Of a DNA stretch of 6,194 nt, positions 4,939-6,194 are shown piece after piece. The position numbers were made by a program, and so were the translations under genes. The notes beneath the pieces were generated by a model that worked only from the letters and a program-made list of their open reading frames with translations, searched no databases and had not been told where the DNA came from. This DNA comes from an uncultured Selenomonadales bacterium (GTDB taxonomy: Bacteria > Bacillota > Negativicutes > Selenomonadales > Selenomonadaceae). The stretch is taken from positions 1-6,194 of the forward strand of contig CAMNLS010000084.1 in the NCBI GenBank assembly GCA_946543495.1, written 5' to 3'. Within the stretch, counting starts at the first letter, position 1; each line of letters starts with the position of its first letter.

Positions 4939-5271
4939 CTTACCGCTTGCGGTTTTGAAACGCTGGTGAATACCGCGGATGTCCTTTATCCATCTTCTTG
5001 CCAGTCGCGCATGCCTCCCTACCGTTTACGGTTTTGAAACGCTGGTGAATACCGCGGATGTCCTTTATCCATCTTCTTGCCAGTCGCGCATGCCCCCCTA
5101 CCGTTTACGGTTTTGAAACGTTAGTTCGTGACGGGAAAACCAAAATACCTTCTTAAGTCGCGCATGCCCCATACCGCTTGCGGTATTGAAACTCTACCAA
5201 ACGGCGAGCCTCTTTCGCGTTACGATCTTTCATGTATTGCGCAGAGCCATTACTGCTTGCGGTTTGTGGCA
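4925..5271 (+). CRISPR. Short, partly decayed CRISPR array, 5 repeats and 4 spacers
   Basis: Full repeats lie at 5004-5040 and 5083-5119 (37 nt) and 5157-5192 (36 nt). All begin GTCGCGCATGCC and end in a hairpin followed by TTGAAAC. Two decayed repeats flank them. At 4925-4961 only the 3' half matches (ACCGCTTGCGGTTTTGAAAC). At 5236-5271 GCGCA and TACTGCTTGCGGT match and the GAAAC end is lost. Spacers are 4962-5003 (42 nt), 5041-5082 (42 nt, identical to the first), 5120-5156 (37 nt) and 5193-5235 (43 nt). The TTGAAAC end sets the direction as plus, opposite to the cas genes. The irregular spacing, decay at both ends and duplicated spacer suggest an array that is no longer gaining spacers. 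With cas6 adjacent, the type is most likely III or I/III-like. Confidence 0.88.
4962..5119. repeat. Perfectly abutting 79-bp tandem duplication within the array
   Basis: Unit one is 4962-5040 and unit two is 5041-5119; each is a spacer plus the repeat that follows it. They differ at one position, T5016 versus C5095. Homology extends only about 11 bp further left, into GGTTTTGAAAC of the first repeat, which carries the other stem version. This pattern fits unequal recombination or slippage between repeats, not acquisition of two new spacers. Confidence 0.95.
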
Positions 5272-5273
5272 AA

Positions 5274-5308
5274 TAAAAAAAACCCGCCGAACGCTCGACG
5301 GGGTTTTT
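5274..5308. terminator. Rho-independent terminator between the array and the MATE gene
   Basis: A GC-rich hairpin lies at about 5281-5306: AACCCGCCGA pairs imperfectly with TCGACGGGGTT around a small ACGC loop, with one mismatch and one bulge. A-run 5275-5282 gives a T-run of eight on the minus strand, directly downstream of the MATE stop at 5317. TTTTT at 5304-5308 would serve transcripts leaving the array on the plus strand. The main job is probably to end the MATE transcript. Confidence 0.7.
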
Positions 5309-5316
5309 GCTTTATG

Positions 5317-6194
5317 TCAGCGCGTTAATTTCCTAGCCGTCATGAAGAAGGCAATAGCCAACGGCAACAACGCCCCAATCCACGCCATGGGAGCCGCTAA
5401 ACACGCGCCCAAAAAGCCCAGCCAATCGACAAGGAAGACGGCGGCGGCTATCCTCATTAGCAATTCGACTATGCCCGCAAGCGTCGGAACAAAGCTTTGC
5501 CCAAGCCCTTGCAACGCGAAGCGGAAGATAAACAGCAACGCCAACGCCCAATAACAAACGCTCGTGACGATTAAGAACAATCGCCCGTACTCGATGACCT
5601 GCACAGCCTCCGCGCCGACGAACAGTTCAATAATCTGCGCGCCGAGATAGATATTGAACACCGCAACTAACACGCTGAACGAACACGACATTAAGATACA
5701 TTTCTTGACGCCTTCGACGATGCGCCCGAATTGTTTTGCGCCGAAGTTCTGAGCAGTGTAAGCCGCCATTGCAATTCCGAACGACATCATAGGCATAATT
5801 GCAATTCCGTCAACACGATGAGCCGCCGCGAATGCCGCCACTGCTACCGAGCCGAGACCGTTCAAGGCGATTTGCAATACGACCGCGCCAATGGCGATGA
5901 TTGACGATTGAAAGCCCATTGGCAGACCGATTCGCATATGCTCCAATAAAAATTGTCTGTCGAAGGAAAAATCTTCGCGGTGCACGTGCAGATAAGGCAC
6001 GCGCTTTTTTATGTAGACAATGCAAAGGATATTTCCGATAGTGAGTGCAACAATCGTTGCGCCCGCCGAGCCTGGTATCCCTAAGCCGAGCCAGATAATT
6101 GCAATGGGTTCGAGCAAGATATTTATACACAACGTCGCGGCTTGAATGACCGTTGGCATTTTGCTATCACCGAGTGCGCGGATTAAATTCGTGA
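5317..6194 (-). CDS. MATE-family efflux transporter, C-terminal part
   Basis: An inner-membrane multidrug and toxin extrusion (MATE) protein, which exports organic cations or other toxic compounds in exchange for Na+ or H+. The frame is open to the window edge: the residues before the first internal ATG (TNLIRALGDSK, 6192-6160) match the conserved 'xxLRalGdsktP' loop of the N-terminal lobe, so the gene is cut and the ATG at 6159 is not its start. About 291 residues are present of a usual ~450. Further family features are the hydrophobic pair ILLEPIAIIWLGLGIPGSAGATI, the inter-lobe segment LEHMRIGLPMGFQSSI, the VAAFAAAHRVDGIAIMPMMSFGIAMAAYTAQNFGA block, and FALQGLGQSFVPTLAGI. The protein ends with a basic MTARKLTR tail. 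It is GC-richer than the left half of the window. The substrate is unknown. Confidence 0.93.
   Translation of the reverse strand, partial: TNLIRALGDSKMPTVIQAATLCINILLEPIAIIWLGLGIPGSAGATIVALTIGNILCIVYIKKRVPYLHVHREDFSFDRQFLLEHMRIGLPMGFQSSIIAIGAVVLQIALNGLGSVAVAAFAAAHRVDGIAIMPMMSFGIAMAAYTAQNFGAKQFGRIVEGVKKCILMSCSFSVLVAVFNIYLGAQIIELFVGAEAVQVIEYGRLFLIVTSVCYWALALLFIFRFALQGLGQSFVPTLAGIVELLMRIAAAVFLVDWLGFLGACLAAPMAWIGALLPLAIAFFMTARKLTR

Noticed and set aside
4941..4991. A 17-codon minus-strand ORF starting ATG at 4991 as the true start of the RAMP gene
   Set aside because: It is in a different frame and reaches a stop (TAA) inside the first repeat, so it cannot supply the missing start without a frameshift.
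5236..5308. A tracrRNA-like or other small RNA gene formed by the last decayed repeat and the terminator
   Set aside because: There is no Cas9 or Cas12 to need a tracrRNA, no promoter is visible, and the terminator is better explained by the MATE gene. The hairpin is the ordinary repeat stem.
5128..5554. Two plus-strand open frames spanning the array end and the MATE gene
   Set aside because: They run through CRISPR repeats and antisense to a clear MATE coding frame, and their products resemble nothing known.

Overview
The window looks like a chromosomal segment of an anaerobic Bacillota-type bacterium. The evidence is a ferredoxin-dependent 2-oxoacid oxidoreductase subunit, Gram-positive-style GGAGG ribosome-binding sites, a UPF0756 (DUF441) membrane protein and a Cas6/RAMP CRISPR locus. 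A member of the Negativicutes or a related class is a guess; no rRNA or other marker is present.

Left part (1-2010): the 3' end of a KorC/PorG-like gamma subunit gene (plus strand) converges on a two-gene minus-strand operon, which encodes a UPF0756 membrane protein and a 51-aa one-helix protein. A bidirectional hairpin terminator separates them. A LysR-type regulator gene runs divergently from the operon. The 103-bp gap between them holds a near-consensus minus-strand promoter (TTCACA-N17-TATAAT) and a CCTAT-N6-ATAGG palindrome centred about 53 bp upstream of the predicted transcription start, where LysR regulators usually bind. A second bidirectional terminator ends the regulator gene. The UPF0756 and LysR genes look clearly more AT-rich than the genes on either side.

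Middle part (2010-5271): a short stretch that may be a decayed IS3-type transposase end is followed by a compact CRISPR locus. On the minus strand, a 620-aa RAMP protein of the TIGR03986 type overlaps the cas6 gene by 4 bp. Upstream of the RAMP gene, in the opposite orientation, lies a tiny array of three good repeats and two decayed ones. Two of the four spacers are identical because a 79-bp repeat-spacer unit is duplicated. No cas10, cas1, cas2 or other effector gene is present here. The RAMP gene has no convincing start: the family-like motif PYNFVSLP lies in frame upstream of the first canonical start codon, and the open frame runs on into the array. The locus therefore looks like a remnant or a satellite locus that depends on other cas genes elsewhere, or a gene whose 5' end was remodelled by recombination with the array.

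Right part (5274-6194): a terminator hairpin, then the C-terminal two-thirds of a MATE-family multidrug/Na+ antiporter on the minus strand, cut by the window edge.
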